Shown here: positions 16,037-23,984 of the stretch, in pieces | Numbering within the stretch: the first letter of the stretch is position 1 | How the letters are laid out: each line of letters begins with the position of its first letter | DNA from: Parafrankia sp. EUN1f | Lineage (GTDB): Bacteria; Actinomycetota; Actinomycetes; Frankiales; Frankiaceae | Direction: 5' to 3' | Length of the DNA stretch: 64,000 nucleotides | Assembly: GCF_000177675.1 (NCBI RefSeq) | Contig: NZ_ADGX01000010.1 | Coordinates: forward strand, 35,126-99,125 | Notes under the pieces: model-generated | Told to the model about the DNA's origin: nothing | Database searches by the model: none | What the model saw: only the letters and a program-made list of their open reading frames with translations | Position numbers and translations under genes: made by a program

Positions 16037-18895
16037 CTATCTTATTCTCTGTGGAAGCAATTTCTTGCCTCGACACCAAGAAGATGACCAAGATCCATAG
16101 GTTGAAGATAGCGAGTCAAGTTCCGAGTTAGAGAATCGTGAGATTGTGGGTTCAAATCGTTTGACATTTGAAACCGAAGTGCGGGTTGCGGCCATCCTTA
16201 GAAAGGAGTCGAAAGTCTCGGTCCCAAAAAAGATTGGCCGAAGGAATTCTTCGACACATTCTTTCTCGCTTCCCTCCCAGAGTAGTGCGCAGAACCATCT
16301 AGAAAGTGCTGGAAATCTATCGTTGGTAGTGCGTCTGGAACTGTTGGAGACGGCTGCAATAAGAAGTTTCCGAAGATCATAACCGATCTCGCCGTAAATT
16401 CGTACGCTGCCGATACTGCGATCAACGTAGGAGAGTAGGGCGGCGTCATTTTCTTCGTTCGTCAAGTTACCCTGAAGAACCAGACGAATGTAAGACCCGA
16501 GTACGGCACCTCCGTAGGGGTAGTCGTTTATGTAATGAATAAAAAGCCCTCCGGAGCGAAATTTCTGTATATGATCTTCGATCGTATGAAGTCGATCCCT
16601 GATAAGCAAATTCGTGACAGCCAAGTTGTTGCTCGTAAGAAGCTTTTGGCTGACCGAAGTGGCGATAGTCCGATATATTGGATTCCAGTCCTCTTCGAAT
16701 AGCGCTGTCTGTCCAAGAAAAAACCCGCGACACCAGAGGGCAACGAAATTCTCCCCTAGCGTCCATTCTGTTTTCGTGCCCGCGGGTGGCGAATTGTACC
16801 CCTCCAGAGCCACTCTCTCAAATCGGGATCGCGGATCCCGATAGAGTTCGAGAATAGCGCCAAGTGCGTCTCCCGTGAAAGCATCTTGAGAGGCTGCAGA
16901 GAGGCCGTCGTTCAAGTGTGCGAATACTCTATCGACGACGGTTTGACGAATTGGCGATGAATTAAGTAGGCGCAGGCAGAGTGATAGGTAGCGGTATCTG
17001 CGAAGTGGCCCAGTGCTGAGTCCAATCAGTCGGTCAACGATGTTTGCTGCCCCATTGTCAAACTTTTCCTCGGCGCATTGAACGATTACGTCCGGAAGAA
17101 CCGAGCTAGGGTCACTCTCAAACGCCCCAACTACCTCAGAAACGACTTCTTCGACTGTATTTGCTCTCCGAACCAAACCCTCCGCCGCGTAGTACTCATT
17201 GAAGGTGCGATGCGTAAACGAGAATAGGCGTTGGTTCCGCTCACTAGTTCCTCTAGCGGTCAGTAGCCACGCGCGATCGGCGCAAAACTCAAGAAAGTCG
17301 TGAGCACGTTGTCGTGCAGCCTCAGGTTCAACGACAGAGGTGTCCTGGAAGAACCTGGAGATTACATTCTCAAGCTGACGTTCTTCGACTCCGCGTTGGG
17401 CCGCTGCGCTCCGGTAGTAGAATAATGCTAGCTCTTGCATCAATCGAGCGCCATACTGGCGGTGATCGAATGGTGTCTCGATCTGCCGCATCGAATCCCA
17501 TCGCCGAAACAGCAAATCTGCACAGTCTCTATATACATCCCGACGGTTTGTCGGGATGTACCCCCGGGTTCGGTAGAGAGTACAAAGAAGCGATAGCATT
17601 AGAGGATTCGGTGAAATATCGGAGATGCTTTCAAGGTCTCGTAGAAAATGACTTTTTTCTAGTTCGGTGCGACGGGTGATCTGGAACCAGCGTTCTACAT
17701 AGTCGGCAATTTGTGGCTGCGTGAACTCGGCAAGTTCGTAGTTTTGGAAAGGCCGACTAAAGGAAGCCTTCTTGTATCCTACTCTTCTTGCGGTTGCAAG
17801 GATGGTCGCAAGGGGAAAACGGTGTCCGAAAGCTTGAATGCGAGCGATAAAAGCTCGCCTCTGTGGAATATCGATGATTTCGTCAACGCCATCGAATATT
17901 ACAAGTGTGCGGCCGAGTGAGAGTAATGCGGAGAGATCTTTCTCGGAAACCTCCAGGGAGAGCTCCACTGACAGGAATCTGGCCAACAGTGAAAGTACTG
18001 TGTCTTCCCTCGTCGGTTGATACTGCCTGCACAAGAACAGCAGGGGAGCTACTCGATCGTCGGGAGTGTCAAGATGAGAAACTTGGTTGATTAGGTGCCT
18101 TACAAACGTGCTCTTTCCGACTCCCGGATCGCCAGTGACGACTATTCGCGACCCAGCAGGAGACCCAATTATCAGTCGATCTGCCTCGAATCTTTCTCCG
18201 GAAGCAGTGTTTGCAACATCTCGGTCGACATAGAGATTTTCGAACCCAATTCGATACTCATCTTGGGCATGTTCGATTCGCATTTCCGTGTAGTAGTTCT
18301 GCATTGCTCGCTGGATGTCTGAAACGAGACCGCCGAGATAAGCGAGCCTATCAACGTCGTGTGCCGCATCGACAATTTCTCGTAGAAACGGAGGTGCATA
18401 AGTGCTTTCGCCTTGGAGGAGTGCGGATCCACCGAAGGTTAGAATTTTCTCTTTCTCTTCTGTCGGTATCTCGCCCAGGGCAGATTGTGTTGGCAAAGAT
18501 CGATTGATGGCCGTGGTGAGAAGGTGCCACAGTGGCTCGTGGAGACTCGCCCATTCGGCGCTATTCTGCTTGCACCAATCTTCGGTAAGGCTCGCGAAGC
18601 CGAGTGCAGACTTCTCTTCTACGATCTTGATAACTTCTCGCGGGCATGCAATTCGAGCGATGCAGTAGCTTTTTGTTAGGCGAGCAACCTCGGGACCTTT
18701 TAGAAATTCTTCTATCTGTAGTATCTGACCCTCTGTTGCTATTGCCTCGATCTCTCCTTCGATTTCAAGGGTCTGGTCGCCTATGATTTCGGGAGAGTGT
18801 ACCGCTTGCGATCTAGCATTGCCCATTTTCTTGGCTGTTCCGATTACCATTGAGCCGATGGCTCGTCCTAGAACGCCTCCGATTAGCGGATCCAT
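16037..18895 (-). CDS. NACHT-domain STAND NTPase, probable antiphage defence protein
   Basis: 952 residues from ATG 18895, chosen for GGGGG upstream; an in-frame extension to 19018 has no signal. The N-terminal 180 residues are an unassigned domain with a Gly-rich start (MDPLIGGVLGRAIGSMVIG). Then comes the NACHT core: Walker A GDPGVGKST (about residue 252), Walker B LVIFDGVDEI (about 337), an ATARRVGY sensor segment, and the FSFTHRTFNEYYAAEGL module (about 560) that marks NACHT proteins. A long helical C-terminus follows, a plausible sensor. Bacterial NACHT proteins act in abortive phage defence. It is AT-rich relative to its neighbours and sits next to attL, so it is acquired cargo. Confidence 0.85.
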   Translation of the reverse strand: MDPLIGGVLGRAIGSMVIGTAKKMGNARSQAVHSPEIIGDQTLEIEGEIEAIATEGQILQIEEFLKGPEVARLTKSYCIARIACPREVIKIVEEKSALGFASLTEDWCKQNSAEWASLHEPLWHLLTTAINRSLPTQSALGEIPTEEKEKILTFGGSALLQGESTYAPPFLREIVDAAHDVDRLAYLGGLVSDIQRAMQNYYTEMRIEHAQDEYRIGFENLYVDRDVANTASGERFEADRLIIGSPAGSRIVVTGDPGVGKSTFVRHLINQVSHLDTPDDRVAPLLFLCRQYQPTREDTVLSLLARFLSVELSLEVSEKDLSALLSLGRTLVIFDGVDEIIDIPQRRAFIARIQAFGHRFPLATILATARRVGYKKASFSRPFQNYELAEFTQPQIADYVERWFQITRRTELEKSHFLRDLESISDISPNPLMLSLLCTLYRTRGYIPTNRRDVYRDCADLLFRRWDSMRQIETPFDHRQYGARLMQELALFYYRSAAAQRGVEERQLENVISRFFQDTSVVEPEAARQRAHDFLEFCADRAWLLTARGTSERNQRLFSFTHRTFNEYYAAEGLVRRANTVEEVVSEVVGAFESDPSSVLPDVIVQCAEEKFDNGAANIVDRLIGLSTGPLRRYRYLSLCLRLLNSSPIRQTVVDRVFAHLNDGLSAASQDAFTGDALGAILELYRDPRSRFERVALEGYNSPPAGTKTEWTLGENFVALWCRGFFLGQTALFEEDWNPIYRTIATSVSQKLLTSNNLAVTNLLIRDRLHTIEDHIQKFRSGGLFIHYINDYPYGGAVLGSYIRLVLQGNLTNEENDAALLSYVDRSIGSVRIYGEIGYDLRKLLIAAVSNSSRRTTNDRFPALSRWFCALLWEGSEKECVEEFLRPIFFGTETFDSFLRMAATRTSVSNVKRFEPTISRFSNSELDSLSSTYGSWSSSWCRGKKLLPQRIR

Positions 18896-19053
18896 CAGTA
18901 GCCCCCGGTGTGGTGTAGTCCGTAGCGATGTCGTGATTAATAGGAGAGTCTCGCGTTGCGCCGGCGAGCATGGCGCGGCAGCGCCAGGCGCAGCCGTCGC
19001 GCGGCGCGGGATCCGCACTTGATCCTAAATTGGCGGTTTCGGCAACGTCTGGC

Positions 19054-19542
19054 CTACGTGGTTGCCTCGTGTCGGCGGCGCCATGCGGCGCATCGTTCGA
19101 CGTAGGCGGGTAGGTGGTCGCGGGCGAAGTCGTCCGGGCTCCACGCTGCGGCGGGGAGTAGCTCGGCGGTGTTGGCGCAGACGTAGGCCCATGCGTGGCG
19201 GTCGTGGTCCAGGGCGATGCGTCCGACCGTGTAGAAGTCGGCTTCGAATGCGTCCAGCGTGACCCACTCGCTCGGCGTGAGGTCGTCGAAGAGGTGGCCG
19301 GTCGCGGTGGCGTCCTGGTCGTGGATGAGGCCGGGGTAGATGCGTTCCGGCAGGGCGATGACGCGCCATCCGGTAACAGCAACCGGGGTGCGGTGGGGGT
19401 CGCGGTCGATGAGGACGCGTAGAACGTCAGGGAAGAGAAGGCTTCCGTAGACGAAGAGGGGTGCCGGGTCCGCCGATGCGGGGGCCAGTCGGCCAAAGGC
19501 CGGTGAGCTGGTGCGGGGTGAGGGGCTGTGTGTAGGTGGCAC
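19054..19542 (-). CDS. Gamma-glutamylcyclotransferase-like (AIG2/GGCT fold) protein
   Basis: The fold is clear from FVYGSLLFPDVL, WRVIALPERIYPGLI and ATGHLFDDLTPSEWVTLDAF, where FVYGSL is the substrate-binding loop and the Glu in DAFE is the usual catalytic position (here DAFEADFYTVGRI). The first 60 residues of the open frame lie antiparallel-phase inside the peptidase gene; GTG 19542 is the only plausible start between the upstream gene and the domain, so translation is probably coupled. Some family members cleave gamma-glutamylamines; the substrate here is unknown. It is last in an XRE-peptidase-GGCT operon. Confidence 0.75.
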   Translation of the reverse strand: MPPTHSPSPRTSSPAFGRLAPASADPAPLFVYGSLLFPDVLRVLIDRDPHRTPVAVTGWRVIALPERIYPGLIHDQDATATGHLFDDLTPSEWVTLDAFEADFYTVGRIALDHDRHAWAYVCANTAELLPAAAWSPDDFARDHLPAYVERCAAWRRRHEATT

Positions 19543-20623
19543 GGAAGACCTTCCCCACGGTGTCGGTGTCGGCGGTGTCGGCGAGGTTGACGAACCAGTC
19601 GATGCCGGCGGGGTAGGCCCACAGGTAGCTGCGTAGCTGGGGGTCATTGCCGCGGTCGGTGAGGATGTCGGCGATCGTGCCCGTGGTCCAGAACGGGACG
19701 CGGGTGCGGGCGTGCTCGGCGCATGCGGCGGCGGAGTGGCCGGTGTTGACGGCCTGGTGTAGCTCGGCGCGGACGAGCTGGAGGTAGTGGTCCAGGCGGA
19801 CGCGGGCGGCTACGGCGGAGTCGTCGGGGATGACGAACAACGGCATGGCCTGGGCGATGCCCTCCAACAGCACCTGGTACGGCACGTGGACCGACAGCAG
19901 GCGCGGCCACGGAACGTCGGTGCTCTCGGCGGTGCTGGTGTAGCTGGCACTCTGCAGCGCGTGGCCGAGGATCTCGTGTAGGGCGAACTGGCGTAGCCGG
20001 GTCTTGGTGAAGGCGGCGTTGCGAAGGTTGAACCGTAGCCGGACCTGGTGGCCGGTGCCGTCCAGCCAGTAGGCCCAGTAGGCGTCGACGTCGGCGGTCG
20101 TGATGTCCAGCGTGTACGGCGCATCCGTTTCGGCAACCGCGCGGACGGCCGGCTCCAACTCGTCCGCGGCGGCGCGGATCAGGTCCGGTGCGTCGGCGGT
20201 GTCGACGGGGCCTTCGGCGTCGCGGAGCTGGCGGTCCGTGTCCGGTCCCCAGGAGATCCCGAGGTCGGCCAGTGCCGCGCGGGCGCGCTCTCCCACGGCG
20301 GTGACGTACTCGTCGGGCCATCCGCCGGCGGGGCATCCCTGGGTGGCAATCAGGTAAGGGTCGAGCGGGGGCCGCTCGCCGAGCAAGGCGGCCAGGTAGG
20401 CCAGGTGCGCGCGGAGCTGCTCGGCGCACACCTGGTCGTCCTCGGCTTCGGCGCGTTCGTGCAGCCTGCTGAGCGTCTCGTAGACGTCCAGGCGGCTCGG
20501 GGCCGCGGTGACCGGCTCGTCGACGGGCGCACAGTCGAAGTCGATGACCGGGGCGGCGCCACGGGCTATTTCGTGGGCGTCCCAGGCGCGTAGGGCCTGC
20601 TCGATGGCGTCACGTAGACGCAT
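19427..20623 (-). CDS. HExxH zinc metallopeptidase-like protein
   Basis: 398 residues. Its centre reads LRQFALHEILGHALQSASY, where HEILGH is an HExxH zinc site, followed 45 residues later by VLLEGIAQAMP. The EG(I/L)A third-ligand pattern suggests a gluzincin of the DUF885/DUF1704 kind. It is not the ImmA/IrrE arrangement. Start overlaps the stop of the XRE gene by 14 bases, so the two are translationally coupled. A regulator paired with a peptidase recalls derepression modules in mobile elements, but the target is unknown. Confidence 0.7.
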   Translation of the reverse strand: MRLRDAIEQALRAWDAHEIARGAAPVIDFDCAPVDEPVTAAPSRLDVYETLSRLHERAEAEDDQVCAEQLRAHLAYLAALLGERPPLDPYLIATQGCPAGGWPDEYVTAVGERARAALADLGISWGPDTDRQLRDAEGPVDTADAPDLIRAAADELEPAVRAVAETDAPYTLDITTADVDAYWAYWLDGTGHQVRLRFNLRNAAFTKTRLRQFALHEILGHALQSASYTSTAESTDVPWPRLLSVHVPYQVLLEGIAQAMPLFVIPDDSAVAARVRLDHYLQLVRAELHQAVNTGHSAAACAEHARTRVPFWTTGTIADILTDRGNDPQLRSYLWAYPAGIDWFVNLADTADTDTVGKVFRATYTQPLTPHQLTGLWPTGPRIGGPGTPLRLRKPSLP

Positions 20624-21578
20624 GCGGGGTGTCCCACCGGAGCGTGACGAACTGGTTCGGGCGCAGGTTGCGGCGGGTCAACTCGATGACGATGCCGTTC
20701 TCGTCCCGGGCGATGGACAGGCTTTCGGTGGCGGTGATCTCCGATCCGTCCGGCCTGTCCTCGGTGGCGGAGCACCGGGTCAGGGCTGTCACGCCCTGGT
20801 GGCGAAGCCGGATCGTGAACAGGCCGGTGGGGCGGACGATGGACTGCCGCCAGTAGTGGTCGTAGACGAACCGTCCGCCGGTGCTGCGGTAGCCGACCAC
20901 CGCGGATTCCCCGGGCTGGATGGCGGGGAAGATCTGGCAGGCGAACCGGGCGGATAGCGCGGTGTCGTGGACGCGCTGGATGATGATGTTCCGGTCGGGC
21001 GACGGCAGGGCCTCGATGTCCAGCGGGCCGCGGGTTGTCTCGAACCACAGCTCGCGGTTCAGGCGGGTAAAGGCCGTGTCGGTGCCGTTGTAGATCTCGT
21101 GCCGATAGGTCAGGGTCGCCCATCCGTCGTCGGCCACGTCGATGTCGATGGTCACGCTGCGGTCCTCGACATCGCCGGCAGGCGCGGCGGGAACGGGCCC
21201 GGATGTGGGTCCGGCTGGCTGCCCGGGGATGACCGGCGTGGGTGACCCGGGGGCCGCTGCTTCGGCAACTGTCGCGGGGGCGGTGGCTTCCCATGGACGC
21301 GGGGCGAGACGGAAGTACGCCCCGGGGATGCGTAGGGCATCGGCGATGCGCTCGACCAGGTCAAGCGTGGTGATGCGGGTCTCTCCGGACATGACCCGGC
21401 TGACGCGGCTTTGGGTGAGGCCGCGGACGGGCGAGGAGACGCGGTCCTGGCTGGCTCCGTCGTACTTGCGCATGAGACGGAAGATCGTCCCGAAGTCCAT
21501 GGCTTCGCAGGCGGCGCGGAAGTCGTCCCGGGCGAGGAGTTCGGGCGAGACGGTGTAGGGAGGGGCGGGCTGGGCCAT
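20610..21578 (-). CDS. XRE-type regulator with C-terminal beta-rich sensor domain
   Basis: 322 residues. The N-terminal 90 hold a helix-turn-helix: FGTIFRLMRKYDGASQDRVS, then RGLTQSRVSRVMSGETRI and LDLVERIADALRIPG. After a Pro/Ala-rich linker the second half (about 135-322) is beta-rich (VTIDIDVADDGWATLTYRHE, RVHDTALSARFACQIF, RFVYDHYWRQS), like a ligand- or partner-sensing sandwich. The same fusion layout occurs in actinobacterial regulators of unknown role. It heads the three-gene operon and probably autoregulates it. Confidence 0.8.
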   Translation of the reverse strand: MAQPAPPYTVSPELLARDDFRAACEAMDFGTIFRLMRKYDGASQDRVSSPVRGLTQSRVSRVMSGETRITTLDLVERIADALRIPGAYFRLAPRPWEATAPATVAEAAAPGSPTPVIPGQPAGPTSGPVPAAPAGDVEDRSVTIDIDVADDGWATLTYRHEIYNGTDTAFTRLNRELWFETTRGPLDIEALPSPDRNIIIQRVHDTALSARFACQIFPAIQPGESAVVGYRSTGGRFVYDHYWRQSIVRPTGLFTIRLRHQGVTALTRCSATEDRPDGSEITATESLSIARDENGIVIELTRRNLRPNQFVTLRWDTPHAST

Positions 21579-21919
21579 CCGCCATCTCCTCCGGGTCCGG
21601 GCCGACTACCAGGGTCAGCGGGTGGTCATGTCGCTACGCAGAGACTAACCCGGCCATGCGACGTTGGTATGGCCAGTTCGCCGTAGTTGTGAGGATCAGG
21701 CGCTCGGCTGGCGCTCGCCAACCGCTCGCTGAACGGAACCCCACCGGCTCGTCCATGCACACCGTGCATTGCCAACTTGACGTTTCGTGACACATCCGGG
21801 TAGCGGGAGGCTGATCGGCAAGCCACCCCGTTCCGCGCCTGAGACGGGCGTCCTCCGCGGGGCGGGGTGGCGTCCAGAGCGGCAGACAGCGTGAACGGAC
21901 GAACTGGGGGTGCGGCGGC
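21579..21919. other. Divergent intergenic region
   Basis: 341 bases between the XRE operon and the small FGDVD protein gene. It must hold two promoters, but I see no convincing operator. Confidence 0.4.
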
Positions 21920-22399
21920 GTGGCCGATGAGGTGCGGGAAAGTCGGGACAGCGTGCGGCGGACCCCCGGGTTTGCGATGCGCTGGGCCCACGGTTCGGCC
22001 GATGTGGACGGCGACCCCGGGGTGGGGCTGCTGCCCTGGGGTGACGATGCCTGGGCGCTGGTGGTGCCGTCGGGCTCGTCGGCGTCGGCGCTGGCGGACG
22101 CGATGGTCGGGATGCCGGACGGGCTGCGGTTCGTGGAGGCGTTCGGCGATGTGGACGTGGTCCTCGTGTACGCGGCGGCGGGAGTGCGGGTGTCGCGGCG
22201 GGAAGCTCCGCGGTCGCTGCTTCGGCAGATGCTCGGGGGCGACCCTGCCGCGGTGGGGAACGATGACGGCCGGTGGCTGACGTCCGGCGAGGACGACACC
22301 GATGAGACGGCCCCGTCGGAGCTGCTGGTGGACGTGCTGCGTCGTCACGCGATCCGCCGTCGGACCCGGCCCGTGTGGACACCGCCGTCGTTGAGCTGA
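21920..22399 (+). CDS. AICE small protein with FGDVD motif (paralog 1)
   Basis: 159 residues, GTG or ATG start near 21920 (tggccgATG-type context is weak). The central block LADAMVGMPDGLRFVEAFGD then VDVVLVY matches LMAILSTLPSDAFFTEHFGD, VDAVLIF in the protein at 27,993. The spacing of Met/Leu-P, the Phe-Gly-Asp-Val-Asp and the following strand is conserved, so they are paralogs inside one element. The rest differs. No known family was recognised. A convergent hairpin terminator follows. Confidence 0.65.
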   Translation: MADEVRESRDSVRRTPGFAMRWAHGSADVDGDPGVGLLPWGDDAWALVVPSGSSASALADAMVGMPDGLRFVEAFGDVDVVLVYAAAGVRVSRREAPRSLLRQMLGGDPAAVGNDDGRWLTSGEDDTDETAPSELLVDVLRRHAIRRRTRPVWTPPSLS

Positions 22400-22422
22400 C
22401 CGCACTGCTAATGCGGTAGGGG

Positions 22423-22456
22423 GTGGGCCGGATCTCGTCGGGGGGATCCGGCCCAC
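22423..22456. terminator. Bidirectional 12-bp hairpin terminator
   Basis: GTGGGCCGGATC pairs with GATCCGGCCCAC. It lies exactly between the convergent genes ending at 22399 and 22459. Confidence 0.8.
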
Positions 22457-22458
22457 TG

Positions 22459-22929
22459 TCATGTCCGGCTGGTTCCGTCGTGGCGTCGGGACGAGTCGGG
22501 CTTGCTGTCGGGCGGTGCCGAGTCGTGGGCCGCGCTGACGGCGTGTTCGACAGCGGCGAGCCTGGTCAGGATCTCGGTCAGACGGTCCTCGACGCGGGTC
22601 AGGACGGTGAGGATCTCCCGTCCGGTGGGCTCGGCCGGCTCCGGGTCGGCGGCCGATCCGGTAGCGAGTAGCACCTGAATCAGATGATCGTCGGGCCACT
22701 CCAGGGCGCGGGCGATCGACGCGAGGGTCTTGTTCTGCACCCGGCGGCCGGCGCCGTGCTGCAGCTCGCGCAACGTCGACACGGACACCCCGGAGAGGCG
22801 GGCAAGGTCCTGCTGGCCGATGCGGCGCCGTGCCATCCGCTCGTTGAGCGCCACGGCAACGGCGGTCCAGTCCTCATCATCAACGGGGCCTCTGGTCCGG
22901 TACACCGGCGCGGTTTTCCGGTCAGCCAT
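22459..22929 (-). CDS. XRE helix-turn-helix regulator of the AICE
   Basis: 156 residues from ATG 22929. Residues about 20-80 are a helix-turn-helix: NERMARRRIGQQDLARLSGV, then SVSTLRELQHG and LASIARALEWP. The C-terminus has a short coiled coil (EILTVLTRVEDRLTEILTRL) that may dimerise. It faces away from the pra-rep operon across 217 bases that carry two perfect dyads, so it is the natural candidate for the KorSA-like or repressor role controlling replication and transfer. Confidence 0.8.
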   Translation of the reverse strand: MADRKTAPVYRTRGPVDDEDWTAVAVALNERMARRRIGQQDLARLSGVSVSTLRELQHGAGRRVQNKTLASIARALEWPDDHLIQVLLATGSAADPEPAEPTGREILTVLTRVEDRLTEILTRLAAVEHAVSAAHDSAPPDSKPDSSRRHDGTSRT

Positions 22930-22944
22930 GCGCGCATATTAGCG

Positions 22945-22959
22945 GCCTGCAAAGCAGGC
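22945..22959. promoter_or_regulatory. Operator-like dyad 1
   Basis: GCCTGC-AAA-GCAGGC, 16 bases upstream of the XRE start. Candidate autoregulatory site. Confidence 0.45.
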
Positions 22960-22996
22960 GGAAACGCATACCCGGGCTTCATATCAACGTGGCATG

Positions 22997-23018
22997 GGCC
23001 ATGCGGTCCCGCATGGCC
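22997..23018. promoter_or_regulatory. Operator-like dyad 2
   Basis: GGCCATGCGG-TC-CCGCATGGCC, a perfect 10-bp inverted repeat in the divergent region between the XRE regulator and the Pra-like gene. Candidate binding site for the XRE protein. Confidence 0.5.
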
Positions 23019-23146
23019 GTCATACCACCGGTACATACAACGCTTGGTTGGCGTTTGATGCGCGCTTGCCGAGCGGTGGATCGTGTATCTCATCGGCCGG
23101 AACGACCGGTCGGAGATGACGGTCTGCGATGTGTGGAGGTGACGGG

Positions 23147-23557
23147 GTGGCGGTTCCTCGGCGTATTCCGGTGCGGTTTGAGGATGTGTTTCCGCACGGC
23201 GCGTACGTGCTCGGTGTGGAGGCGGCGAACGACTTCGACAAGGTGCGGGCGGGGGTGGCGGACCCGCAGCAGCGGGACAAGGAGACCGGCGCCCGGGTCT
23301 GGACGGTCCGCGTCCTGGACCCGGACCCGGCCGCCCGGCAGGCGGAGATGAAGGTGAAGATCCTCGGTGAGACGGCGCCGCTCGTGCCGGACGCGATGCC
23401 AGGGATGCCGTTCCGTCCGGTGCTGTTCGACGGCCTGTCGGTGCTGCCGTACGTGGACACCAACAGTTCCAAGCCCCGGCAGGCGTTCTCGCTGCGGGCG
23501 GTGTCCATGCGTCCGGTCGGTCCGGCTCGTCGGACGAACCCGGGGGTGGCGGCATGA
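23147..23557 (+). CDS. pra: Pra-like replication, integration and excision activator
   Basis: 136 residues from GTG 23147, selected because GGAGGTGA ends five bases before it; an ATG at 23129 would sit inside the ribosome site. The sequence pattern RIPVRFEDVFPHGAYVLGVE, DKETGARVWTVRVLDPDP, and PGMPFRPVLFDGLSVLPYVD matches the pSAM2 Pra-like family found in most AICEs. In pSAM2, Pra turns on rep, xis and int expression. Its ATGA overlap with the next gene indicates one operon. Confidence 0.85.
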   Translation: MAVPRRIPVRFEDVFPHGAYVLGVEAANDFDKVRAGVADPQQRDKETGARVWTVRVLDPDPAARQAEMKVKILGETAPLVPDAMPGMPFRPVLFDGLSVLPYVDTNSSKPRQAFSLRAVSMRPVGPARRTNPGVAA

Positions 23558-23847
23558 CGACCGGATCCGACCTCGACGGGCCGCGCTCGTCGACGCACCT
23601 GGGGTTGCACGTGGGGGCGGACTGGTCGGTCCGCTGCCACAGCTACCCGGACAGCGCGCCGATCCTCGCGGTGAACCTCGGCCGTACGACGCTGTCCGTC
23701 TCTGCGGCGGGTAGCGCGGTGACATCGGATCAGGTGGATTTCGCCTACGCGCTGCTCGCCGCGGTGAACGATTACCTGATCGAATGCGAACAGCTCCGGT
23801 TCGCCGCGCTGGAAGCGGTCGAATCCGCGGAGTACCGCGCCGCATAG
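23554..23847 (+). CDS. Small AICE protein downstream of pra
   Basis: 97 residues. Its ATG overlaps the pra stop (ATGA). The sequence (GLHVGADWSVRCHSYPDSAP, VNLGRTTLSVSAAG, AYALLAAVNDYLIECEQL) suggests a small beta-alpha domain. No family was recognised. Position between pra and the translocase is typical of accessory replication or transfer proteins. Confidence 0.7.
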   Translation: MTTGSDLDGPRSSTHLGLHVGADWSVRCHSYPDSAPILAVNLGRTTLSVSAAGSAVTSDQVDFAYALLAAVNDYLIECEQLRFAALEAVESAEYRAA

Positions 23848-23875
23848 CGGCCCCTCCGGCTGGCTCCTTCGGGGA

Positions 23876-23921
23876 AGCGGCCCGGACTCTGGATACTGAC
23901 TGACTCCCAATCCGGGCCGCT
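23876..23921 (+). terminator. Hairpin with T-rich tail before the translocase gene
   Basis: AGCGGCCCGGA pairs with TCCGGGCCGCT, followed by a pyrimidine-rich CCTCCTTTCTCT tract. It lies between the stop at 23847 and the translocase start. It could end or attenuate the pra transcript, separating it from tra-rep expression. Confidence 0.6.
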
Positions 23922-23984
23922 CCTCCTTTCTCTAATTCCCTCCTTCCTCTGGTTTCGTGCGCTCTGAAACGGGTGGTGTTTGGC

